Assembly (NCBI RefSeq): GCF_032884065.1
Contig: NC_088872.1
Location: 4,588,001 to 4,652,000 of the forward strand
DNA from: Artemia franciscana
Taxonomy: Eukaryota > Arthropoda > Branchiopoda > Anostraca > Artemiidae
DNA: 64,000 nucleotides
Reading direction: 5' to 3'
Shown here: positions 1-9,259 of the stretch, piece after piece
Numbering within the stretch: position 1 is the first letter of the stretch
Layout: every line of letters starts with the position of its first letter
Translations under genes and position numbers: made by a program
Notes under the pieces: model-generated
What the model saw: the letters and a program-made list of their open reading frames with translations, nothing else
The model's database searches: none
Told to the model about the DNA's origin: nothing

Positions 1-775
1 ATTTTGAATTAAAATAAAGTAGTTGTGGGCATCAAGCCATGGCTAATAATAGAAAAAGCCAAGACAGGTAGTCCGATTGAGTAAGAGGCAAGTCTGGCAT
101 AAGCCCTTATTAGGATTGTATAAAATGAAGTATATTTGGGCTATATGTTTGCACATCAGGAAGATTGGGATAAAGTACAGCGGGTCTGCGTGCCTAATGT
201 TTTAGGTACAGTTATTCTGCATATTATGTAGTAAGAACTGTTTTCTAACTTCAAACTGTCCAAATACTTTACCCCATCCCCCAAATATGCAATTATTTAA
301 TCCAAAATATATTTTTTCCGTCTGTTTTGTTACTCCTCTGTGTCTTGTCTCACGCTAAGCTGAAAGAAAGTAACGAAAAAAATTGTTTCTATAATGCGTC
401 AACGAATGAACAACTTGAACGGTAGGGCGTATATCATACAAGATTTATTTATCTTTCATTTATGGTAATTACTATTCTTTTGAATCTTGATTTGTTTATT
501 CCTTTTGAGTTCTCTTCGTTTTAGGTTTCATCTATTGATTCATGATACATTGATTCCTGGTCTTTTTATGTTTGAGTTCGTTATCCGTTTTAATTTCTGT
601 TTGTTTTGGATTTGTAGATTGATTTATCGTATTTTGTCTTCGTTTTAATTGTAAACGAAAAAAAAAAACGAAAATTATTTTATTATTTAATAACCTGAAT
701 ATCAACACAGTTATTCCCATCAACCAACAGTAGGTTGTACGAAAATGTGGTTCAATCCCACTTTCTAGGGCTACA
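1..775. other. No gene recognised
   Basis: AT-rich sequence with only short open frames and no splice-bounded coding segment that I could recognise. The longest frame (minus strand, about 532-723) is lysine/asparagine-rich low-complexity translation of AT-rich DNA. Confidence 0.5.
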
Positions 776-1055
776 ATGAAAGAAAGGTTGAGATGGCCAC
801 ACTCTGCGTATGAAGGATGACAGATTGCCGAAGATTGGCCTTTTTGACCAACCGTCTGGGGCTATACGGAAAACAGGTCGTCCTCGTCTGGGTTGGGAGG
901 ATGTCATAAATAAAGATTTAAAGGAAATGGGAACTTCCTGGGAGGGTGTAAAGAGGGAGACCTTGAATAGATTAGGTTGGAGGAGGAGCGTGCGTAGCTG
1001 TGTTGGCCTCAGGCGGCTTGGTGCTGCAGTTAGTTAGTAGTAGTAGTAGTAGTTA
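776..1055 (+). pseudogene. RTE-like endonuclease/RT retrotransposon, 3' terminal fragment
   Basis: This is the extreme C-terminus of an APE-type non-LTR retrotransposon polyprotein. The frame from 810 shows the usual tail of such proteins: a basic GRPRLGWEDV segment, then KDLKEMGTSWEGVKRE, then GWRRSVRSC, ending at 1037. Just upstream, KERLRW can be read in a shifted frame at about 776-797, so a small deletion separates the two parts. The stop is followed directly by a (TAG)n run at about 1035-1053, which looks like the microsatellite 3' end of the element. The fragment is heavily 5'-truncated: no RT or endonuclease domain remains. It belongs to the same family as the split element at 19005-23305, which carries the matching upstream segment (LRWLDHVLRMKDNRLP). 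Confidence 0.75.
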
Positions 1056-1496
1056 TATCCTAGATACAGAACCTCACTTAAAGAATGTAATTCACTAACA
1101 TTCACATTAAGGGGGGAGGGGGTAGGACTAATTGATTGGTACATCAGAAGTGACTAACTGAAAGTCGTGAATTTAACTGAAACACCGTTTTTGTGTGACT
1201 TGCATATTGGACAGCAGTAAAAGGAACGAAATCAGGCATAACCCTCATGGGAGGGAGAACTGCCCTATGGGAGAGGGAGCTGCCCCCCCCCCTCGACGAT
1301 GCCCCTGTATTTCCCTCATGAATTCAGAAATTGAATTTTAATTAACCCAAATCAGGAGCAATTAAAATTATTTTAATCACCAAACTGACCCAAAGATGAT
1401 GACAAGCAAGATTAAAAGGAATACCAGTAGTTCAAGCTTAGTCACTAAAAGAGATAGTGTGATGAATATTCAGGATAAATATCCGATTCCGTCCGA
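1056..1496. other. No gene recognised
   Basis: Intergenic or intronic sequence with homopolymer runs, including a C run near 1280. No coding or structured RNA signal seen. Confidence 0.4.
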
Positions 1497-1603
1497 CTGA
1501 AAGCCAAGGCCGTATCCAGGGAGTGGAAGTTGACCCCCCCCCCCGCATGTGTATGTCTCACCCCACCCCCTAAAAAAATCCTAAATACAGCCCCTCTGAA
1601 AGC
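1497..1603. mobile_element. hAT-like MITE, 91 bp, with 8-bp target duplication
   Basis: The octamer ctgaaagc is present at 1497-1504 and 1596-1603 and flanks a 91-bp unit (1505-1595). The unit ends are imperfect inverted repeats: left CAAGGCCGTATCCAGG, right (reverse complement) AGGGGCTGTATTTAGG, about 10 of 16 matching. An 8-bp target duplication with short C/A-starting terminal inverted repeats is the hAT superfamily signature. The middle is non-coding and holds a C run. A second, longer copy lies at 2027-2197. Confidence 0.6.
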
Positions 1604-2018
1604 GATCAATGTTATATCGTGGAAAAGCAAAAAGAAAAAGATCGCACATATTTAAGATCTAAGCGATTCAAGTAATTTAGCCATCTCTGATAATAACCAA
1701 GGACAAAAGGAAGTCGAGAAATCAATGAAGTAAAGAATCGATTTCATAATTGCGAAACAACACTACCACTAAGATTTTCCTTTTTTAATTGGCTTCTTCT
1801 CTGTTTGTGTTTTACCAGGCCTATAAATTTCGGGTACTTGAGTATTCTTTGGGCTAATGTAATAATGTTAAAAAAAAAAACACCGTAAATTGAACTAACT
1901 CGAATACCTTCAGGATTCCCATTATTAGCAGGCTGTATAAATGTGTGTGTTTTTGAACTACTCCTTTTTTAGAGATAGAGATGCTATTATTGCAAGTAAT
2001 AATAATGATAGACAGAAA

Positions 2019-2205
2019 CCATGTACCAAGGCCGTTTCAGGGAGGGGGGTTGACTTCCGCTCTTCGAAATGTTTGTCGAATCGTAAAAATGTAAAAAAAA
2101 ATTTGTAATGTGTTTTGAAGGTTTTTTTTTACCTTCTCCCCCGAAAAAATACTCCTATGCGACTCCCCGCCCCGAAAAAATCCTGAATATGGCCCTGCCA
2201 TATAA
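2019..2205. mobile_element. hAT-like MITE, second copy, 171 bp
   Basis: The unit 2027-2197 begins CAAGGCCGTTTCAGG and ends in the inverse of CAGGGCCATATTCAGG, matching the termini of the copy at 1505-1595. The flanking octamers ccatgtac and ccatataa match at 6 of 8 positions, consistent with a decayed 8-bp target duplication. It has no coding capacity. Confidence 0.55.
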
Positions 2206-2869
2206 GCACTTCACATGCCAGAAGGTCACGAAGCTTAAGGCGGAGGTGCGAATATTCCCTGACAATTAATCATATCTAACTGCTGAAACACCAGAAACTA
2301 AATGAACAAAAGATATCATGGGAAGGGTTATCCACCAAAATTAATCCCGAAGTTACAGGAACTCGTTGCTCCTGACTTCTATGCAGTAAGAGTAGGAGGA
2401 TCGGTACTTATGTCTTAGTCACCACACTCAAGTTCTGTCGAGGAGTGAAGTTTGGTTAATGCTAATGGAATATCTGGTTTTTCAGACCATGGGTGAAGTT
2501 CACTTAGTTTGCGATCTTAAATGTCATATAGTGGAAATATATGAAACCTTGTTTTCAAACAGGAGAAATAATGCAGGAGGAATCTTACTGCAACAGTGGG
2601 TATTTGGTTGAGTGCGCAGGGAACCCTTTGAAAGACTTTTAGTGGAGGGCCCCGACCGAGGAGTAGAAACCAGCGTATCGCGAGTGACCGCGGGGCTTCG
2701 CAAAGTTGAGGAATAAATGGCACCGATGTACATACCGCCATCATTTAAAATCATACTTAGCAGAGTACATGTGGCGGCCGGCAATAACGGCAGAAGGCAG
2801 ATTACATTTCAATGCGATTCTTAGTGACATTTCTGCGTTATGGGTGCATATTTCTAATCTTTAGTTTTC
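2206..2869. other. No gene recognised
   Basis: Contains overlapping minus-strand frames of 75-86 codons at about 2517-2784. Neither shows a domain, codon pattern or splice context that supports a gene. Confidence 0.4.
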
Positions 2870-3010
2870 ATAAGTTTATTGATAAAGTATCATATTTTCA
2901 TCATCTTCTGTATTATTTCATTACCATTAATCAAACTTCACTTCTCGACAGAACTTGAGCGTGGTGGCTATAAGACACAAGTACCGGAGGATATTTCATA
3001 TATTTTGGCA
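2870..3010 (+). repeat. Dispersed repeat family B, relic
   Basis: The stretch holding AAAGTATCATATTTTCATC, then ATTTCATTACCATTAATC and CTTCACTTCTCGACAGAAC, then CTATAAGACACAAGTACC, matches the 3' half of the repeats at 5940-6270 and 41960-42130 and, in inverse orientation, 29510-29830. It is non-coding. Confidence 0.55.
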
Positions 3011-3033
3011 GCACCAAGGGGGCCCACTTTCAG

Positions 3034-3165
3034 GGGCCAAGTACACCAGCTGTCACAGGCCAAGCGTACCGGAACTTTGCCAAGCATAGATAAAGTGTAC
3101 TAAGCCTGGCAATAGTGTGCCAAGCTCAGCGAAAGTGCGCCAAGCATGGCAGAAACTGCACCTTA
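3034..3165 (+). repeat. Imperfect ~20-23-bp tandem repeat
   Basis: About five to six degenerate units built on GGCCAAGC followed by an AAAGTG-like segment. Units are diverged and unequal in length. Confidence 0.5.
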
Positions 3166-3413
3166 CGCTGTGGAAATGTTTGGCACACATGGCGTTCTGA
3201 GACGTACACTAGGCTGTTGGACGTGGGGGCCCATTGGGCAATGTATTCCCAAAACGAGGAGCATATTGTGAAACTTAAAAGAAAAGGCTCAAGCGGTGCT
3301 CGGAAATTCATGAGTTATATTATACGTATTTCTTTTATTGGGGTCATGACAGTCCCCATTTTAAATAATAATAATAAAAAAAGAAAAATCAGAAGCTGAT
3401 TCAAATGTAAAAG

Positions 3414-4269
3414 GTGAAAGGTGATTCGGCCTGTTTTCTTTAAAGCTACGTAGGTATATTTTAATGCTTAGATTCTGGCTGAAGTTAACTATGAGGAACG
3501 AAGATAGACTAGTAAGAGCGGCATATGATCAGATGTTGGAAAGTGGTTTAAATACCTCGTGGCCATCCTAAATTAAATCATTACTAGGAAAAGCAGGAAT
3601 GCCTTACTTATGAAATAATGGTCTTTGTTCTAGTCGTATACCAACATATTTAGAAAGCCAGGTACGGTTTATTTTAGTCAGGAAATTCAGCTTTGGCAAG
3701 GGCTGGTTTTAGGTTCTACAACCCTACAACATTATAATCAGGCAAAACCTAGTTTTGGAGTGGAGGTTTATTTTAAATTTAATTTACCGGCTATGACTCT
3801 ACGTCGTTGGATTCAGCTTAGGGCGGTTTGTCTTCCCAACCAGAACAGGCAAAAAATGTTCGACAAAAAAAAAAGATTTTTTGTCCTGATAGGCGGTATG
3901 TTTGTCCCCTTTGTATAGATGATGATGAAGACTTGGATCATTTTCTCCGGAAATGCCCGGTGCTCTTTGATTTACGGGAAAATTATTTGCGTGGGATTAA
4001 TTTGATGCTTCCTGGCATTCTGCAAAATAGTAACCCAACCACAATATTTCGAGTGGGAATGTATATCGATAAATCCTTATTAAGATTAAAAACTTTATAT
4101 GATTAATTTCTTTTGTTGTTAGATTAGGTATTTTCGCCTTATACTCTGTTTTTGCGCGTGCTTGTAATTTGTAGTGTTGTTTAATTTCCTTGCTTGTTTG
4201 TTATTTATTTATATTTTTGTGTGTATATAGCCCATGGGCTTTAGAAACACACTTATATCTACCCATCTA
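3414..4269 (+). mobile_element. 5'-truncated LINE with C-terminal zinc knuckle (older copy)
   Basis: This region is homologous to 55030-55876 and encodes the same C-terminal end of a non-LTR retrotransposon ORF, here more decayed. The frame 3828-4106 keeps the CCHC-type knuckle CPLCIDDDEDLDHFLRKCP and then a ~50-residue tail (VLFDLREN... FRVGMYIDKS). Upstream (about 3430-3720) the region is broken by stops and small indels. The RT catalytic domain is absent. The 3' end is a TATC-like run near 4250-4269. A possible short target duplication, taaaag, flanks it (3408-3413 and 4270-4275). Confidence 0.7.
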
Positions 4270-4275
4270 TAAAAG

Positions 4276-5339
4276 AGTTGCAGCCTAGTAGTTGCAAATT
4301 TGGGATATATCCTTATTAAAGGGTACTTTTTAAAATGTTCACGAGGCTTATTAAATACCTCATGAGAATTATCATGTTCGGACAATAATCTCAATGCTTT
4401 AATTGTGAAGTTTTGTCCCCTTTTAAAACATAATTATCTTTGTAGATTGAGCATTCTTAGACTTTATTTACATAATAAACACAAATATAAATTATTATAG
4501 ATACAAATCACTATGCTGGAGAAAAATTTAAATTTTACTAACGCGGGCGAATAACTACATAAATTTTCCTAAAGGCATCCTAGATTTATAATAATAAAAA
4601 AAAACCTTCATAAATGCTCCTAGAACCATCCTAGACTAACTAAAAAAAATAATGAAAAGAGAAAAAAAGAAAAAAGACAATCACCTTCTCTAAACACCCC
4701 CAGGGTAACAACCCTCATCCAAATACAATTCGATCCACCCCAACCCTTTCAACCCACTCCTCCATCCAGCCCTATAACCCAATCCAATCCCCCCCAAATT
4801 CCTTGACTTTTGATAATATATGGGAAAAACATTAGAAAATAAGTATATTAAGAAATTTCGTAGGGATTAGATTTTATTTTTGAATTACCACAAGGTTCTG
4901 CTGAATTTTTCAGCTATAAGTTTTCTCTGTGAGATTTTCACTAATTAAAAAACCTGAGTATATCATTTTTGCTATTGTTATTATCAAATGTTCTCTAACT
5001 GCAATTTGGTTGTTCCTACCACGTGACAGGAGTCTTGAGAATACCACCAAATGTTCCAGAAAAGTTTTTAATTGCGTAACTCACTGTATTGGATATGGGA
5101 AGGTTCAGAAACTTGAAGCTTTGGTTCGTCTTTGTTTCCAAAAACATGGTCTGTGTTCAAAAGCTCGTTGCATAAACTTTTGGCCGGTTAGATAAAAATC
5201 AATGAGTATGTTCATGATTCTTTGTCATGAACTCCATTTTGGGCATATCTGGATTGGGGGAGGGGGTCCACTAAAACAAATTGAGTACTAATGCACAATC
5301 ATTCCTCTTGAGAAAGAAACGCTTTAAATTGTTAAGACA
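4276..5339. other. No gene recognised
   Basis: AT-rich with a C-rich patch near 4680-4800. The 88-codon frame at 4929-5195 starts without context and has no recognisable domain. Confidence 0.4.
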
Positions 5340-5665
5340 ACTTTAAACAATTCTGAAAGGCTTATTTAAATCATTCCTAAGAGCGCTTTACTTTAATTTA
5401 CCCCCTCCCCCCCAATGTGCAAATATAAAGGGTAAATTATATATTGTCTAAGTAGCTTTCTGTTTTTGGATTTCGTCGATGTTGTTTCTTTGGTTAAACG
5501 CATTAATGTTTGAAGGAAAGAGTGACCTTTGAAAAAAAGCATGGACAGTTTATGATTTGAGCTGTATATTTGCACATTGGGGGGGGGGGGGGGGTTAAAA
5601 GTGAAGTGGTGTTAGAAATGGTATAATTATTTTAGACTTGTTGATGCTTTTTCTGAATTTTATAA
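5340..5665. repeat. Imperfect large inverted repeat with G16 run
   Basis: The sequence around 5371-5427 recurs inverted at about 5565-5625. The best-matched core is a C-rich tract followed by CAATGTGCAAATATA on the left; the right arm reads TATATTTGCACATTG then a run of 16 G (5579-5594). Similarity fades outward but seems to reach about 5340 and 5665. The loop is about 135 bp. It is probably an old foldback or MITE-type element or an inverted duplication, and it is unrelated to the GTAAGGAGCGAC family. Confidence 0.6.
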
Positions 5666-5939
5666 TGTTTCCTTCTGAGGAGGGGTGGTTGTCCACTGGA
5701 ACCGAAAATAGAAGCATATTGAACAATAAAGAAAAAGAAAGATGAAATGAAATACGAGTTCCCTGGTGCAATATAGGCCACAACTTTAACGAATTAAATC
5801 GATAGACATGTTAATCCACGGACCGTGGTCCACAAATCGAAAGATCTATTCAAACCCAGTAAATTTAGGCTCTATTTTAGAAATTAGAAGTTAGTTATTC
5901 ATTTCATTCTATTTGCTTCTTTTTTCATTAAATACTAAT

Positions 5940-6269
5940 GCTGTGTATTATACCGGCCTCACTTTGTTCTTGATCTGTAGTAAAACCGGTTTCTCTGTGC
6001 ACAGTCGGAGATAATCAGCTTAGCCTGAGTGAAGTAAACTACTATGCTGGTTTATTTTTATTAAAATTTATTTTAATAAAAAAAATAGTTGTTTAGGTTT
6101 TGTATTTAATATAATGTGTTCTGGGTGGACTACTTTCCACTATTCCCTGTTGTCGTTTCCATAATTTTGTTAATAAAGTATTATGTTCTCGTCATATTTT
6201 GGTGTATTTCGTTAGGATTAACCTAACTTCACTTCTTGTTGTGGTCGGTATAATATCTAAGTACCATTA
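5940..6269 (+). repeat. Dispersed repeat family B
   Basis: Starts near TGTGTATTATACCGGCC. It contains AAAACCGGTTTCTCTGTGC, then a TTCTGGGTGG segment, TTAATAAAGTATTATG, TTTCGTTAGGATTAACC and CTTCACTTCTTG, and ends near GTCGGTATAATATCTAAGTACC. The same order of blocks is seen inverted at 29510-29830. It could be a solo LTR or a non-autonomous element; termini were not resolved. Confidence 0.6.
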
Positions 6270-6554
6270 ATGGCAACTACTCTCAGCACCAACACGGATA
6301 AAGCTAGCGCAGCTACGTAACCTCCTCCTCCATTCCGATTTGTTCGCCATTTCGCTTTCATCTCCTCGTGAAGATGCTATTTCCTGTAGGTCTTTCTTAT
6401 GATCTTTCCCCCAGTTGTTTTCATTTAATCCCAGATGGCTTGTCAAAAAGGCTAATTTTTGTACCTTCATCTGTAAAACCTGGCCTAGCCGCTTTTCTAA
6501 AAATAATAACATGCAAAATCGTATTTCTTCTACCTGTGACAAGAGATCTTCCAA
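6270..6554 (-). pseudogene. Diverged RTE-like retrotransposon C-terminal relic
   Basis: A minus-strand frame of 95 codons aligns by eye to the C-terminal end of the RTE-like family at 776-1055: LGQVLQMKVQKLAFL corresponds to the LRMKDDRLPK region, KKDLQEIASS to KDLKEMGTS, and EWRRRLRSCASFIRVGAES to GWRRSVRSCVGLRRLGAA. The central GRPR-type segment is altered. It appears to be a distinct, older subfamily or a strongly decayed copy. It is not an independent host gene. Confidence 0.5.
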
Positions 6555-7178
6555 ATTAACTCATGAATGCAGAATATACCTAGGGCTTCAAGCAGTTGTC
6601 AAATTTCAAGCAGTTTGTCCTTTCTTACAGACTAGTTTTCCTTTTGTTGTTTTATAGGAATTTTCTTCAAAAAAATCGAAACCACCCAACATTATAAAAT
6701 TTACTTAACATTCTTACTAAAAGGTCGCAATTGCTAAGTTGAGAAACTAACTAATCTGCAAGCAACCTTTTGTGAAATTGCTTTTTTAATCGAGCTTTTT
6801 CCAAAAAAAAAACTAATAAATTTGTAGAATAATATATGTTATGTAAGAAAAAGAAAAACTTTGTAATTTTCAAGAAACTGCGGCATTTTTGTGAGGAAAT
6901 TGGCGTTTCTGATGGTTGTCGCACTGTAAACCTCTCCACTACATTTTTCAGGTGATGCCGGGGCTTACGTTCATAAACATCTAATATTGGTACTCGTGTA
7001 CGGGTAAGCGTGTAGCCGAATCTTTCAGACATTAGGGTTCACGTGGAAGGAGGTAGAAGAAGAGTCTCTTTAATTAACCTATCTATTTACCACCCACACA
7101 ATACATAAAGTAAATATGGTGGAGTAAGAATAAATAAAAAAACGCAAAGAAAAAAATAAATACGTACACAAAATCAAA
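6555..7178. other. No gene recognised
   Basis: AT-rich sequence. The minus-strand frame 6751-7032 has no recognisable domain. Confidence 0.4.
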
Positions 7179-8874
7179 CAGTTCGTGGTAACGAACTGTA
7201 GTAAGGAGCGACCCGGCTCAATAGTAAACGAAACTCTAAAAACGGAATTTCGATGCTAAAAGATATATCAAAAGAATCGGATTTTTATGCTGATTTCAAA
7301 TATATAAGTTTTATCAAATTTAGTCTTTGTCATCAAAAGTTACGAGCCTGAGAAAATTTGCCTTATTTTGGAAAATAGGGGAAACACCCCCTAAAAGTCA
7401 TAGGATCGTAACGAAAATCACACCATCGCATTCAGCGTATCAGACACCCCTATAGAAAAAATTTCAAGGTTCCGATCTACAAAAATGTGGGATTTCGTAT
7501 TTTTTGTCAGAAGACTAATCACCCAGGGGTCATCGTATCGACCAAGTGGTCCTAGAGTGTTGCAAGAGGGTTCATTCTAACGGAAATAAAAAGTTCTAGT
7601 GCCCTTTTTAAGTGACCGAAAAAATTGGAGGGCACCTAGGCCCCCTCCCACGCTCATTTTTTTCCAAAGTCAACAGATCAAAATTTTGAGATAGCCATTT
7701 TGTTCCGCATAGTCGAAAGCCATAGTAACTATGTCTTTGGGGATGACTTACCCCCCATAGTCCCTGGGGGACTGCAAGTTACTAACTTTGACCAATGTTT
7801 ACATACAGTAATGGTTATTGGGAAGTGTACCGACGTTTTGAGGGGGATTTTTTTTTTTGGGTGTGGGGTTCAGGGGAGGGGGCTATATGGTAGGATCTTT
7901 CCTTGGAGGAATATTTCATGGGGAAGGGAAATTCAATGAAAAGGGCGCACGATTTTCTAGCATTACTATTAAAAAATAAAACAATGAAAATATAAACATG
8001 AAAAAGTTTTTTCAATTGAAAGTAAGGAGAAGCATTAAAATTTAAAACGAACAGAGATTATTACGCATATGAGGGGTTCTAAAAATACTTTAGCATAAAG
8101 AGCGAGGTATTTAGAAGGAGATAAATACTTCGCTCTTTATGCTAAATTACTTTTAGTAATCTCAACTATTTATACTACGGCCTTTCTGATTCAGGGGTCA
8201 TTCTTAAAGAATTGGGACAAAACTTAAGATTTAATGTGAAGAGCAAGGTATTAACGAGGGAGCAAACCCCCTCATGTATATAATCAGAAATATAAGAATA
8301 TAAAAGCTTGTTACGTAAGTTAATTCTTAAGTTACGTACATTTTTTACTAATAAAAACGTTCGTTAAAAATTAAAAGTTCTAGTTGCCTTTATAAGTAAC
8401 CGAAAAATTGGAGGGCAACTAGGCCTCCTTCCCCACCCCATATTTCTCAAAATCGTCTGATCAAAACTAAGAGAAAGCCATTTAGCCAAAAAAAGAATTA
8501 ATATGCAAATTTGCTTTTAATAATTTATGTACGGAGAGCCAAAATCAGACATGTATTAATTCAAAAACTTTCAGAAATTAAATAAAAGAAACAAGTTCTT
8601 TTAAATGAAAGTAAGGAGCGACATTATAACTTAAAACGAACAGAAATTACTCCTTATATGAAAGGGGCTTTTCCTCCTCGACACCCTGCTCCTTGCGCTA
8701 AAGTTTGATTCTTTCTCGCAACTCTACTTTTTAAAATAATAAAAAACTTTAGCATAAAGAGCGGGGTGTCGAGGAGGAAAAGCCCCTTTCATATAAGGAG
8801 TAATTTCTGTTCGTGTTAAGTTATAATGTCGCTCCTTACTTTCATTTCAAAAAACTTGTTCTTTTTTATTTAAT
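7179..8874 (+). mobile_element. GTAAGGAGCGAC foldback element, full-length copy
   Basis: This is one of the most complete copies (about 1.7 kb) of the dominant repeat. In order it shows: the palindrome CAGTTCGTGGTAACGAACTG (7179-7198) followed by GTAAGGAGCGACCC; a module ending in AAAAATTGGAGGGCACCTAGG and CAAAATTTTGAGATAGCCAT (about 7600-7700); an internal hairpin at about 8087-8150 built on TTTAGCATAAAGAGCGAGGT; a second version of the GGAGGGCA/TCAAAAC/GCCATTTAGCC module at about 8380-8490; and a terminal hairpin (about 8600-8865) whose arms carry GAAAGTAAGGAGCGAC, AACGAACAGAAATTACTCC and GGGGCTTTTCCTCCTCGACA. No frame codes for a protein. It is presumably mobilised in trans. Its class is not certain: it could be a foldback or MITE-type DNA element. 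Confidence 0.75.
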
Positions 8875-9259
8875 AAGAGAAAGAAACGGATGAGGCGGTA
8901 GTAAGGAGCTACGCACGCAGAAGGTGTACTGGAGAGTTTTCTTTGCAATAGACAATTCATTTATTCTACAAGTCTATATTCATAGTTTGAAAACAAACAC
9001 AAGAGGTAGGTAGGTATGCGTTTATTTCATCAAATAAAAATTACTAAAATTGCACTTACAATCAATAATATGCTAATAAATTTAGGGACCTAAAATGTCC
9101 CTGTTCAGTAGCAAAACTACAACAAATAAATGATAACTATTCATTCAAAATCAATACGCAAAAAAAAAAAAAAAAAAATACAACAGACGAAACACTATAA
9201 AATCTCTAAACAGCCATTTCTCATCATAAAAAAAAGGATAAAAATTTAACCAATATAAT
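8875..9259. other. 3' flank of the RT pseudogene
   Basis: Non-coding. It probably includes the 3' untranslated part of the adjacent minus-strand LINE, with GGTAGGTAGGTATG near 9006-9018 as a possible microsatellite tail and an A run at about 9160-9178. Confidence 0.4.

Noticed and set aside
2517..2784. Two overlapping minus-strand frames of 75 and 86 codons
   Set aside because: Neither shows a recognisable family, and overlapping frames of this size are expected in a patch of higher GC.
7700..8015. Frames in both strands of the foldback element, repeated at 21040-21513, 44047-44244 and 61862-62180
   Set aside because: The same non-coding modules give different, unconserved frames in each copy, so no protein is maintained.
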